This document shows positions 6,966 to 15,376 of a stretch of 15,376 bases of DNA, piece after piece. Below the pieces are notes generated by a model. The model searched no databases. It had not been told where the DNA came from and was given only the letters and a program-made list of their open reading frames with translations. The position numbers were made by a program, and so were the translations under genes. The DNA comes from an uncultured Prevotellaceae bacterium (GTDB taxonomy: Bacteria; Bacteroidota; Bacteroidia; Bacteroidales; Muribaculaceae): NCBI GenBank assembly GCA_946055125.1, contig CAMGFF010000021.1:1-15376 (forward strand). The letters run 5' to 3'. The first letter of the stretch is position 1. Every line of letters begins with the position of its first letter.

Positions 6966-8384
6966 GTGACCGGAACACAACGACAGCGACTGAAGTATGT
7001 GCTTGGCGACATGGTGTCGTCGGCCGTGGCCGTGCTGCTCTACAACGTGATTCGCTACTATTTCAGCGCATCCCGCCATGGATTCGGCAGCCTTGGCTCA
7101 TTCCTCTCGTGCGAGAGCGTGGTGCTTGGGCAGGTGCTGTTTCCGCTTGCCATGATGGCAGTGCACTACCTCTCGGGCTACTACACCGAGGTGATGCGTA
7201 AGTCGCGCCTGCAGGAGGCTGCCACCACGGTGATTTCCACTTTCATCTCGGCGCTGATAGTGTTTTTCGTGGCGATAATCAACGACATGGCGCGAGAGCG
7301 GGCCTACAACTATGAGCTGATAGCGATATTCTGGGCGGTGAGCACGGCGTGCGTCTATTCGGTGAGGCTGTTCTTCACCGGCAAGATGTCGCACAAGGTG
7401 AAGACCGGGCAGCTCCTCACCAACGTGCTTGTGATAGGCGCGGGGAAGAAGGCTGAGGCCTTCGGCCGCAACCTCTCCACCGTGAACCGCCACCTGGGCT
7501 ACAGCGTGGTGGGGCACGTGAGGATTGAGGGAGAGCGCAACAGTGGCAGCATCACCAAGCCCGTGACCGACATGGCCGACCTTGCCACTGCCTGCCGGCG
7601 GCTGGGCGTGCAGGAGTTTGTCATCATTCCCGAGAAGCACAATGCCAAGACAATTCTCGACATAGTGAACAAGCTCTTCCCCTTCAACCTGCCAATAAAG
7701 ATAAAGCCCGACATCTACAACATTCTCGTGTCGCGCGTGCGCCTGAGCGACTTCCACGGCGAGCCACTGGTGGATATATCGGGCAGCTGCATGAGCCATG
7801 CCGCAAGCAACATAAAGCGCGTGGCCGACTGCCTCATCTCGGCCCTGGCGCTTGTGGCGCTCTCGCCGCTTTTCCTCTATGTGGCGTGGCGCATTAAGCG
7901 GGAGTCGAAGGGGCCAGTAATCTACAAGCAGACGCGCATAGGGCTGCACAACCGCCCATTCACCATCTATAAGTTCCGCACCATGCGCGAGGATGCCGAG
8001 GAGGGCGGAATGCCGCGCCTCTCGAGCAGCAACGACGACCGCATCACCCCCTTTGGCCACGTGATGCGCAAATACCGCATCGACGAGCTGCCGCAATTCT
8101 GGAACGTGCTCAAGGGCGACATGTCGATAGTGGGGCCTCGGCCCGAGCGGCAGTATTTCATCGACCAGATCACCCGGCGTGCGCCATTCTACACCCTGCT
8201 GCACCAGGTGCGCCCCGGCATCACCTCGATGGGCATGGTGAAATTCGGCTACGCCAGCAATGTGGAGGAGATGGTGCAGCGCATGAAGTACGACCTCATT
8301 TATCTTGAGAATATGTCGCTATTCAACGACTTGAAGATTATCGTCTACACCATTGAGACGGTGCTCACCGGAAAGGGAATTTGA
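6966..8384 (+). CDS. Polyprenyl glycosylphosphotransferase (WbaP/CpsE type)
   Basis: Membrane enzyme expected to transfer a sugar-1-phosphate from a nucleotide sugar to undecaprenyl phosphate, starting a capsule, exopolysaccharide or O-antigen repeat. The 472-aa protein has four N-terminal membrane segments (about 11-32, 53-71, 87-107, 115-136) and a Rossmann-like domain starting VLVIGAG (154-160). A re-entrant hydrophobic helix (288-305) then leads into the catalytic domain, with KFRTM (336-340), REDAE (341-345), and the long RIDELPQFWN to IVGPRPE stretch (371-394). The start is GTG at 6966; it is the only start that keeps the first membrane segment, and ATG 7011 would cut into it. The glycosyltransferases that usually accompany such a gene are not nearby, so the enzyme appears detached from its polysaccharide cluster. 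The sugar is unknown. Confidence 0.94.
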   Translation: MTGTQRQRLKYVLGDMVSSAVAVLLYNVIRYYFSASRHGFGSLGSFLSCESVVLGQVLFPLAMMAVHYLSGYYTEVMRKSRLQEAATTVISTFISALIVFFVAIINDMARERAYNYELIAIFWAVSTACVYSVRLFFTGKMSHKVKTGQLLTNVLVIGAGKKAEAFGRNLSTVNRHLGYSVVGHVRIEGERNSGSITKPVTDMADLATACRRLGVQEFVIIPEKHNAKTILDIVNKLFPFNLPIKIKPDIYNILVSRVRLSDFHGEPLVDISGSCMSHAASNIKRVADCLISALALVALSPLFLYVAWRIKRESKGPVIYKQTRIGLHNRPFTIYKFRTMREDAEEGGMPRLSSSNDDRITPFGHVMRKYRIDELPQFWNVLKGDMSIVGPRPERQYFIDQITRRAPFYTLLHQVRPGITSMGMVKFGYASNVEEMVQRMKYDLIYLENMSLFNDLKIIVYTIETVLTGKGI

Positions 8385-8420
8385 GATTAAACGAAAAACG
8401 ACTACAAAACACAGGACTAT

Positions 8421-10226
8421 ATGCAAAAGGACATAACCGAAAGTGAGAAATTGCGTGGACCCTACATGAGGTTGCTCCAGTGGCGCGAGAAGCACATCAC
8501 CGAGCGCAACTTCGTGATAGTGCTCGCGCTCGTGGTGGGCATCCTCTCGGGCTTTGCCGCGCTGCTGCTCAAGCTCATCATCGAGGAGATAGCCTCGCTG
8601 CTCACGGCACACGTGTCGATAACGCAGGGCAACTACTCCTACCTCATTTTCCCTATTGTGGGAATACTCATCGTGAGCCTCTTTGTGCGCTATGTGGTGC
8701 GCGACAACATATCCCATGGAGTGACGCGCGTGCTCTATGCCATATCGCAGAAGAAGAGCCGCCTGAAGGTGCACAACATGTGGAGCTCGCTCGTGGCAAG
8801 CTCGGTGACCATAGGCTTCGGTGGCTCGGTGGGAGCCGAGGGCCCCATTGTGTTCACAGGCGCGGCCATTGGCTCCAACCTGGGCGGCGCCTTCCGCCTC
8901 TCGCCGCGCATTCTCATGCTGCTGGTGGGCTGCGGCGCGGCGGCCGGCGTGGCGGGCATCTTCAAGGCTCCCATTGCGGGAATGCTATTCACCATTGAGG
9001 TGCTCATGCTCGACCTCACGGCGGCCTCGGTGATGCCGCTCATGATAGCCTCGGTGGCGGGAGCCACGGTGGCCTATGTGTTCACGGGCTACGACGTGGA
9101 GTTCTTCTTCTCGCAGAGCGAGCCATTCGTGACCTCACGCATACCCTATGTGATACTGCTCGGCGTGTTCTGCGGCTTTGTGTCGCTCTATTTCACCAAG
9201 GTGATGAACATGATGGAGCGCACCTTTGGCAAGCTCAAGAATCCCTGGCTGAAGTTTGCCTTTGGCTCGGTGATACTCAGCTCTCTCATCTTCCTCTTCC
9301 CACCGCTCTATGGCGAGGGCTATGGGCCAATCAACCTGCTGCTCAATGGGCAGTTCTCGCAGATATTCGACGGCAGCCTCTTCTACGACTACCGCCACGA
9401 CGTGTGGATGGTGATAGTGTTCATAGGGCTTATTATTCTCGCCAAGGTGTTTGCCACGAGCGCCACCAATGGCAGTGGCGGTGTGGGCGGAACGTTTGCG
9501 CCCTCGCTCTATGTGGGGTGCATGGCCGGATTTTTCTTTGCCATTCTCATCAACACGCTGGGGCTGTGCGACGGTGAGCTGTCGACCAAGAACTTCGCCC
9601 TCATGGGCATGGCCGGGGTGATGTCGGCGGTGATGCACGCGCCACTCATGGCCATCTTCCTCACGGCCGAGATGACCGGCGGCTACGAGCTGTTCCTGCC
9701 ACTGCTCATCGTTTCCTCAATTTCCTATGGCACCATACGCCTCTTCCTGCCCTACAGCATCTACACCATGCGCCTTGCCCAGCGCGGCGAGCTGCTCACC
9801 CACGAGAAGGACAAGACCGTGCTCACCCTGCTCAAGATGGACAGCGTGATAGAGAAGGACTTCATTGAGGTGCACCCCGACATGACGCTGAAGGAGATGG
9901 TGGGCGTAATCTCGCGGTCGAACCGCAACCTCTTCCCCGTGACCGACGACCACGGCCGCCTGCTGGGAATAGTGCTGCTCGACGACATTCGAAACATCAT
10001 GTTCCGCCCCGACCTCTACCGCAAGATGCGTGTGAGCAAGTTCATGGCCTCGGTGCCGGCCAAGATTGAGGTGGGGGAGTCGATGGACAAGGTGATGAAG
10101 CTCTTCGACGACACCAACGCCTGGAACCTCCCGGTGGTGGAGAAGGGCCGCTATGTGGGATTTGTGTCGAAGTCGAAGATATTCAACTCCTACCGCCGCG
10201 TGCTCAAGCACTACACCGATGACTAA
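8421..10226 (+). CDS. ClC-family chloride channel/transporter with two CBS domains
   Basis: Inner-membrane chloride (or other anion) channel or Cl-/H+ exchanger. The 601-aa protein has the ClC core at about 30-450 and two CBS domains at about 476-530 and 535-592, which in other ClC proteins sense nucleotides. The gating glutamate is present: GAEGP, Glu140, equivalent to Glu148 of E. coli ClC-ec1. The anion-lining GTFAPSL motif is at 357-363, and Tyr448 falls where Tyr445 lies. At the internal proton-glutamate position (Glu203 of ClC-ec1, motif FIIEE) this protein has FTIEV, with Val194. The GSGIP motif is replaced by SHGVT (98-102). The ATG start is 36 nt after the preceding gene, and fmt follows 50 nt later. 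Whether it is a channel or an exchanger cannot be settled from sequence. Confidence 0.95.
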   Translation: MQKDITESEKLRGPYMRLLQWREKHITERNFVIVLALVVGILSGFAALLLKLIIEEIASLLTAHVSITQGNYSYLIFPIVGILIVSLFVRYVVRDNISHGVTRVLYAISQKKSRLKVHNMWSSLVASSVTIGFGGSVGAEGPIVFTGAAIGSNLGGAFRLSPRILMLLVGCGAAAGVAGIFKAPIAGMLFTIEVLMLDLTAASVMPLMIASVAGATVAYVFTGYDVEFFFSQSEPFVTSRIPYVILLGVFCGFVSLYFTKVMNMMERTFGKLKNPWLKFAFGSVILSSLIFLFPPLYGEGYGPINLLLNGQFSQIFDGSLFYDYRHDVWMVIVFIGLIILAKVFATSATNGSGGVGGTFAPSLYVGCMAGFFFAILINTLGLCDGELSTKNFALMGMAGVMSAVMHAPLMAIFLTAEMTGGYELFLPLLIVSSISYGTIRLFLPYSIYTMRLAQRGELLTHEKDKTVLTLLKMDSVIEKDFIEVHPDMTLKEMVGVISRSNRNLFPVTDDHGRLLGIVLLDDIRNIMFRPDLYRKMRVSKFMASVPAKIEVGESMDKVMKLFDDTNAWNLPVVEKGRYVGFVSKSKIFNSYRRVLKHYTDD

Positions 10227-10276
10227 CCGATATTTGTGATAATTATAATTTAAGAAACAACTAAGGAATAAACGAT

Positions 10277-11260
10277 ATGCGCGACAAGAAAGATTTGAGA
10301 ATAGTATTTTTCGGCACACCCGAGTTTGCAGTGGAGAGCCTCGACCGCTTGGTGAAGGGCGGCTACAATGTGGTGGGCGTGGTGACAATGCCCGACAAGG
10401 TGGGAGGCCGTGGCAACAAGGTGGTGCAATCGGCGGTGAAGCTCTATGCCGTGGAGCATGGGCTCAACCTCATGCAGCCCGAGAAGCTCAAGGACCCCGC
10501 CTTTGTGGAGCAGCTGCGCGGGCTGCGTGCCGACCTGCAAATAGTGATAGCATTCCGCATGATGCCCGAGGTGGTGTGGGCTATGCCGCCACTGGGCACC
10601 TTCAACCTCCACGCCTCGCTGCTGCCAAAGTACCGTGGCGCGGCGCCAATCAACTGGGCTGTGATTAATGGCGACACCGTGACCGGCGTGACAACTTTCT
10701 TCCTGAAGCACGAGATCGACACGGGCGACGTGATACAGCAGCGCAGCCTGCCCATTGCCGTGACCGACAATGTGGGCATGGTCTACGACAAGCTGATGAT
10801 GATGGGAGCCGACATGGTGATTGAAACCGTAGATGCCATTCTGCGCGACGATGTGCGCCCCATTCCGCAAGATGAGCTGTGCAACAAGGGCATGGAGGCC
10901 ACGCCCGCTCCCAAGATTTTCACCGAAACCTGCCACATCGACTGGAGCCGCGACGCTATGAGCGTGTACAACCTCATCCGTGGCCTTTCGCCTTATCCGG
11001 CCGCGTGGACCGAGATTGCCGACGCCACCGGCAAGCTGCACCATGCCAAGATTTATGCCACCGAGCTGCCGAGCGACGACGCACTGCCACGCATCATAGC
11101 TGCCGAGGGCACGGCTGCCACGGCAGGCACTCTGAGCACCGATGGCAAGCGCATGAAAGTGATGTGCGGCGACCACCGCTGGGTTGAGATAACCCACATT
11201 CAGATTGCCGGCAAGCGGCGCATGGCCACCGAGGAGTTCCTGCGGGGATTCAGGATGTAA
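10277..11260 (+). CDS. fmt: Methionyl-tRNA formyltransferase
   Basis: Formylates Met-tRNAfMet with 10-formyltetrahydrofolate so that it can start translation. The 327-aa protein has the normal length. The N-terminal formyltransferase domain (about 7-210) begins RIVFFGTPEFA, carries catalytic Asn110 and His112, the SLLPKYRGAAP motif (114-124) and Asp148 in HEIDTGD; the C-terminal tRNA-contact domain follows (about 225-325). A basic loop (41-49, KVGGRGNKV) matches the region that contacts the acceptor arm in E. coli Fmt. The ATG start lies 50 nt after the ClC gene in an AT-rich gap with no clear promoter, so it is probably in the same transcript. No def (peptide deformylase) gene is adjacent, unlike in many other bacteria. 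Confidence 0.97.
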   Translation: MRDKKDLRIVFFGTPEFAVESLDRLVKGGYNVVGVVTMPDKVGGRGNKVVQSAVKLYAVEHGLNLMQPEKLKDPAFVEQLRGLRADLQIVIAFRMMPEVVWAMPPLGTFNLHASLLPKYRGAAPINWAVINGDTVTGVTTFFLKHEIDTGDVIQQRSLPIAVTDNVGMVYDKLMMMGADMVIETVDAILRDDVRPIPQDELCNKGMEATPAPKIFTETCHIDWSRDAMSVYNLIRGLSPYPAAWTEIADATGKLHHAKIYATELPSDDALPRIIAAEGTAATAGTLSTDGKRMKVMCGDHRWVEITHIQIAGKRRMATEEFLRGFRM

Positions 11261-11339
11261 CGACCTCGCACGCACGCTTATCACCCAAGAAAACACACAC
11301 ACCATATTTTTAATTATTGAATAGAAAAAACACACACCC

Positions 11340-12995
11340 ATGAAACGATTCAGTATTGGTAAACTATATGCCTGGTTCAACAGCCAGCAGGTAATATTTT
11401 GGATATTTGTGGTGGCCATATCGCTGCCCAACTTTGCGCTTGCCTTCTCCGAGCGAGTGCCGCTGCTCACCAAGGTGTGCAATGTGGTGCTGCCGTTCTC
11501 GGTGTTCTGGTTCCTCTTCACGCTCACCCGCAAGCCCGGGAAGATGCTGTGGATTCTGTTTCTCTTCATCTTCTTCGATGCGTTCCAGATAGTGCTGCTC
11601 TATCTTTTCGGGGAGTCGGTGATTGCCGTCGATATGTTTCTCAACGTGCTCACCACCAATTCCACTGAGATTAATGAGCTGCTTGGCAGCCTCATTCCGG
11701 GCGTTGCCACGGTGTTCATCGTGTATGGCGCTACGGTATTCTTTGCAGTGCGGTCGTTGCTGAGCAAGAAGACGCTTGGCGCGGAGTTCCGTCGCCGCCA
11801 GCGCCGCTACTCCTTGGTGGGGATAGCGGTGGGCCTGGCTGTCATGGCTTGCTGCTGCGCGTTCACGAGCGGCTTCAGCGTGCTTCACCACATCTTCCCG
11901 GTGAATGTAACCTACAACATGGTTCAGGCCATCGACCGCCAGATAAGCAAGAGCCGCTACCTTGCCACTTCGGCCAACTTCACTTTTGGGGCAACAGCCA
12001 CTCACCATGCCGCCGAGAAGGAGATATACGTGATAGTGGTGGGCGAGACCGCTCGCGCCATGAACTTCCACATCTATGGCTATGGCCGCCCCACCACACC
12101 TTGCCTCGAGGCCGACTCGAACGTGGTGGCCTACGGCAACGACTTCACCCAGTCGAACACCACCCACAAGAGTGTGCCCATGCTGCTCTCGGCTGTGTCG
12201 GCCGAGAATTTTGGCGACATCTACGAGCAGAAGAGCATTATTACGGCTTTCAAGGAGGCCGGTTTCTACACCATCTTCCTCTCCAACCAGCGGCCAAACC
12301 ACTCATTTATCGACTTCTTTGGCGACGAGGCCGATTTCACTGAGTTTATCAAGGACGATATGCCGCCCGAGGCCAATGTGCTCGACGCCGCGCTGCTGCC
12401 ACTGCTGCGCAAGCATATTAAGGCTTGCAAGAGCCACAAGATTTTCGCCGTGCTGCACACCTATGGCTCGCACTTCAACTACCGCGAGCGCTACCGCAGT
12501 GAGGATTCCTACTTCAAGCCCGACTCGGTAATGGATGTGAAATTCAAGAACCGCCATATGCTGCTCAATGCCTACGACAACACCATTCGCTATACCGACC
12601 GCCTGCTCGGCAACCTCATGGCAATGCTGCGCCAATATGGAGGCTCGGCCGTTATGGCCTATACCAGCGACCACGGCGAGGACATCTTCGACGACGAGCG
12701 CCGCCTCTTTCTCCACGCCTCGCCCAATCCGAGCTACTACCAGCTCCATGTACCGCTCATCTTCTGGGCTTCTGATGACTACATAGCCAGCCACAGTGCC
12801 GAGTGGCAGGCTATTGCGGAAAACCGCGACAAGGCGGTGACCGGAAGCAAGGAGCTGTTTCACACCATGCTCATGCTGGCCGGCATCGAGACTCCGTGCC
12901 GCACCGACACCCTCTCCCTCGCCTCCCCACACTTCACCCCCAGCCCCCGCCTCTACCTCAACGACCACAACGAACCTTCACCTATTACCTATTGA
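11340..12995 (+). CDS. Phosphoethanolamine-transferase-like membrane enzyme (sulfatase fold)
   Basis: Probably transfers phosphoethanolamine from phosphatidylethanolamine to lipid A or another envelope glycolipid, acting outside the inner membrane. The 551-aa protein has five membrane segments (about 19-36, 47-62, 69-90, 119-138, 157-178), then an alkaline-phosphatase/sulfatase-fold domain from about 227. Metal and catalytic features match the EptA family: VVGETARA (Glu236), NTTHKSVP with the likely nucleophile Thr274 or Thr275, SDHGED (Asp444, His445), and LHASP (His459). The C-terminal RLYLNDHN stretch (537-544) is intact, but the last residues are encoded by a 7-bp repeat containing the stop codon. 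It lies 79 nt after fmt with no obvious promoter and no terminator after it. EptA-type function is the best match; a related sulfatase-fold transferase remains possible, so no gene symbol is given. Confidence 0.88.
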   Translation: MKRFSIGKLYAWFNSQQVIFWIFVVAISLPNFALAFSERVPLLTKVCNVVLPFSVFWFLFTLTRKPGKMLWILFLFIFFDAFQIVLLYLFGESVIAVDMFLNVLTTNSTEINELLGSLIPGVATVFIVYGATVFFAVRSLLSKKTLGAEFRRRQRRYSLVGIAVGLAVMACCCAFTSGFSVLHHIFPVNVTYNMVQAIDRQISKSRYLATSANFTFGATATHHAAEKEIYVIVVGETARAMNFHIYGYGRPTTPCLEADSNVVAYGNDFTQSNTTHKSVPMLLSAVSAENFGDIYEQKSIITAFKEAGFYTIFLSNQRPNHSFIDFFGDEADFTEFIKDDMPPEANVLDAALLPLLRKHIKACKSHKIFAVLHTYGSHFNYRERYRSEDSYFKPDSVMDVKFKNRHMLLNAYDNTIRYTDRLLGNLMAMLRQYGGSAVMAYTSDHGEDIFDDERRLFLHASPNPSYYQLHVPLIFWASDDYIASHSAEWQAIAENRDKAVTGSKELFHTMLMLAGIETPCRTDTLSLASPHFTPSPRLYLNDHNEPSPITY

Positions 12996-13001
12996 AAAAA
13001 C

Positions 13002-13036
13002 GTGACAAATTGGCAATGACAGTGACAAATGTGGCA
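13002..13036 (+). repeat. Two direct repeats upstream of the groES promoter
   Basis: GTGACAAATTGGCA (13002-13015) and GTGACAAATGTGGCA (13022-13036) are near-identical copies starting 20 bp apart, about two helical turns, on the same DNA face. They lie immediately upstream of the -24/-12-like element. They could be activator sites, or the second copy could be part of the promoter itself. Confidence 0.6.
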
Positions 13037-13037
13037 C

Positions 13038-13054
13038 TTGGCACACTATGTGCT
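13038..13054 (+). promoter_or_regulatory. Sigma-54-like -24/-12 promoter of groESL
   Basis: TTGGCAC (13038-13044), followed by six bases and TGCT (13051-13054), puts GG and GC exactly 12 bp apart, as in the sigma-54 consensus TGGCAC-N5-TTGC. Transcription would start near 13065, giving a leader of about 75 nt. No TAnnTTTG element was found between the upstream gene and groES, so this is the best promoter candidate. The -12 box is GTGCT where the consensus is TTGCT. Confidence 0.5.
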
Positions 13055-13139
13055 ATAAGGAATAGCGTGAGCCTCGCTCCACGGAGCGGCCCGCAAGAAT
13101 GATTTGATTTATAAATTAACTATTAAAACTGATATAACT

Positions 13140-13412
13140 ATGAACGTTAAACCATTATCCGACAGAGTTCTTATCGAACCAGCTCCCGCTGAGGAAGTGA
13201 CCAGCGGCGGCATTATTATCCCCGATTCGGCCAAGGAGAAACCACTTAAAGGCACAGTGAAGGCCGTGGGCAATGGCACCAAGGACGAGGCTATGGTAGT
13301 GAAGCCCGGCGACACAGTGCTCTATGGCAAGTATGCCGGCACCGAGCTTGAGTTCGACGGCGTGAAATATCTCATGATGCGCCAGAGCGACATTCTGGCC
13401 GTTGTGGAATAA
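13140..13412 (+). CDS. groES: Co-chaperonin GroES
   Basis: Seven-subunit lid of the GroEL folding chamber in the cytoplasm. The 90-aa protein has the normal length and start, with PLSDRVLIEP near the N-terminus and the mobile loop with GGIIIPDSA (23-31), which docks on GroEL. ATG at 13140 is chosen; the open frame 36 nt further upstream adds residues not found in the family. groEL follows after 49 nt with no terminator between, so the two form the usual operon. The leader (about 13065-13139) contains a 6-bp GC hairpin at 13075-13088. Confidence 0.98.
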   Translation: MNVKPLSDRVLIEPAPAEEVTSGGIIIPDSAKEKPLKGTVKAVGNGTKDEAMVVKPGDTVLYGKYAGTELEFDGVKYLMMRQSDILAVVE

Positions 13413-13446
13413 TCGAAAGTTTTTCTTAATTCTATCACAATCTTAA

Positions 13447-15099
<1,653 letters not shown>

Positions 15100-15168
15100 G
15101 CCACCTATATGTTAAACATTTAGCATCTACACTTGGAGCTAATTTAACAAATATCAGATAATTATAGA

Positions 15169-15208
15169 CAAAATCACCTCTATCGCTATAGAGGTGATTT
15201 TGTTGTTT
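15169..15208 (+). terminator. Intrinsic terminator after groEL
   Basis: A perfect 15-bp stem (arms 15169-15183 and 15188-15202) closes a CGCT loop. The descending arm ends in TTTTG and continues TTGTTT. Because the opposite strand also ends in an A/T-rich arm, the hairpin could stop transcription from both sides. Confidence 0.93.
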
Positions 15209-15270
15209 CAGCACTACCCATTCTTCATAAAAAACACTACCATAATCCCCCAATCCATCCCTCAAAAATA

Positions 15271-15287
15271 ACTCCTCACTCCTCACT
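15271..15287. repeat. 7-bp-period C/T-rich tandem repeat
   Basis: ACTCCTC is repeated twice, then ACT. It has the same 7-bp period and pyrimidine-rich character as the array between umuD and umuC. It lies in the gene-free stretch 15209-15376, where no open frame has recognisable protein features. Confidence 0.6.
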
Positions 15288-15293
15288 GAAAGT

Positions 15294-15376
15294 CAGGAAA
15301 TAATACCGGCAAGCCATCGCCCATGTGGGGCAGAAAATGCGTTGTTTCTAACCTGCATTATTCATGTTATTTCCTG
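15294..15376. repeat. 83-bp segment with 10-bp inverted ends, possible palindromic element or structured RNA
   Basis: CAGGAAATAA at 15294-15303 is exactly complementary to TTATTTCCTG at 15367-15376, the last bases of the window. Inside, two further pairings are possible: GCCC with GGGC around 15318-15331, and AATGC (15336-15340) with GCATT (15355-15359). Together they allow a three-branched fold. No transposase or matching copy is present here, so this could be a short non-autonomous repeat, a structured RNA, or chance pairing. I do not recognise the family. Confidence 0.4.

Noticed and set aside
7098..8204. 368-aa open frame antisense to the glycosylphosphotransferase gene
   Set aside because: His/Val/Ala-rich shadow of a GC-rich gene with no recognisable motif; the plus-strand frame is clearly the real one.
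10229..10240. Possible -7 element GATATTTG before fmt
   Set aside because: One mismatch at a key T, no -33 partner, and close spacing to the ClC gene; more likely the gene is read from the upstream promoter.
10250..11569. 439-aa open frame antisense to fmt
   Set aside because: It spans two genes and the gap between them on the opposite strand and has a low-complexity His-rich composition, typical of a shadow frame.
15111..15148. Imperfect stem GTTAAA/TTTAAC plus TTAGC/GCTAA just after groEL
   Set aside because: AT-rich with a 3-nt bulge and a long loop and not followed by a T tract; the perfect hairpin at 15169-15202 is the real terminator.
15304..15373. Short minus-strand open frame beginning MQVRNN inside the terminal segment
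   Set aside because: About 21 codons, no upstream start context, and it lies within a likely palindromic element; no support for translation.

Overview
The window looks like a chromosomal segment of a member of the Bacteroidales, and the high-GC coding style and intergenic repeats suggest Muribaculaceae; the family-level guess is inference. Supporting evidence is the tmRNA tag GENNYALAA, several perfect Bacteroidetes -7 promoter elements (TAnnTTTG), the general lack of Shine-Dalgarno sequences, and the gene content. No phage, CRISPR array, tRNA or intact insertion sequence was seen.

Left part (1-6152), all on the minus strand. Read in the direction of transcription: a patatin-like phospholipase and a cytoplasmic GH13 glycoside hydrolase separated by only 2 nt; prs (ribose-phosphate pyrophosphokinase) with its own promoter and a strong terminator; umuD and umuC, which encode the two parts of the error-prone DNA polymerase V; and the tmRNA gene ssrA, with a perfect promoter just behind umuC and a strong terminator at the window edge. 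The UmuD protein carries an extra N-terminal domain of about 60 residues that looks DNA-binding. The umuD promoter overlaps an inverted repeat, so this protein may repress its own operon in the way LexA does.

Right part (6330-15099), all on the plus strand. A divergent promoter region at 6153-6377 starts a run of five closely spaced genes: a threonylcarbamoyl-AMP synthase (tRNA t6A formation), a polyprenyl glycosylphosphotransferase (first step of exopolysaccharide assembly), a ClC chloride channel/transporter with two CBS domains, methionyl-tRNA formyltransferase (fmt), and a membrane phosphoethanolamine-transferase-like sulfatase-fold enzyme. Then comes groES-groEL, preceded by a sigma-54-like -24/-12 element with two upstream direct repeats, and followed by a perfect 15-bp terminator hairpin.

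Far right (15209-15376). No gene is visible. There is a 7-bp-period C/T-rich repeat and an 83-bp segment bounded by 10-bp inverted repeats that can fold internally; this may be a dispersed palindromic element or a structured RNA. Most genes are ordinary housekeeping genes. The strongest leads are the UmuD fusion with its candidate operator, the groESL promoter, the ClC residue change, and the terminal 83-bp element.
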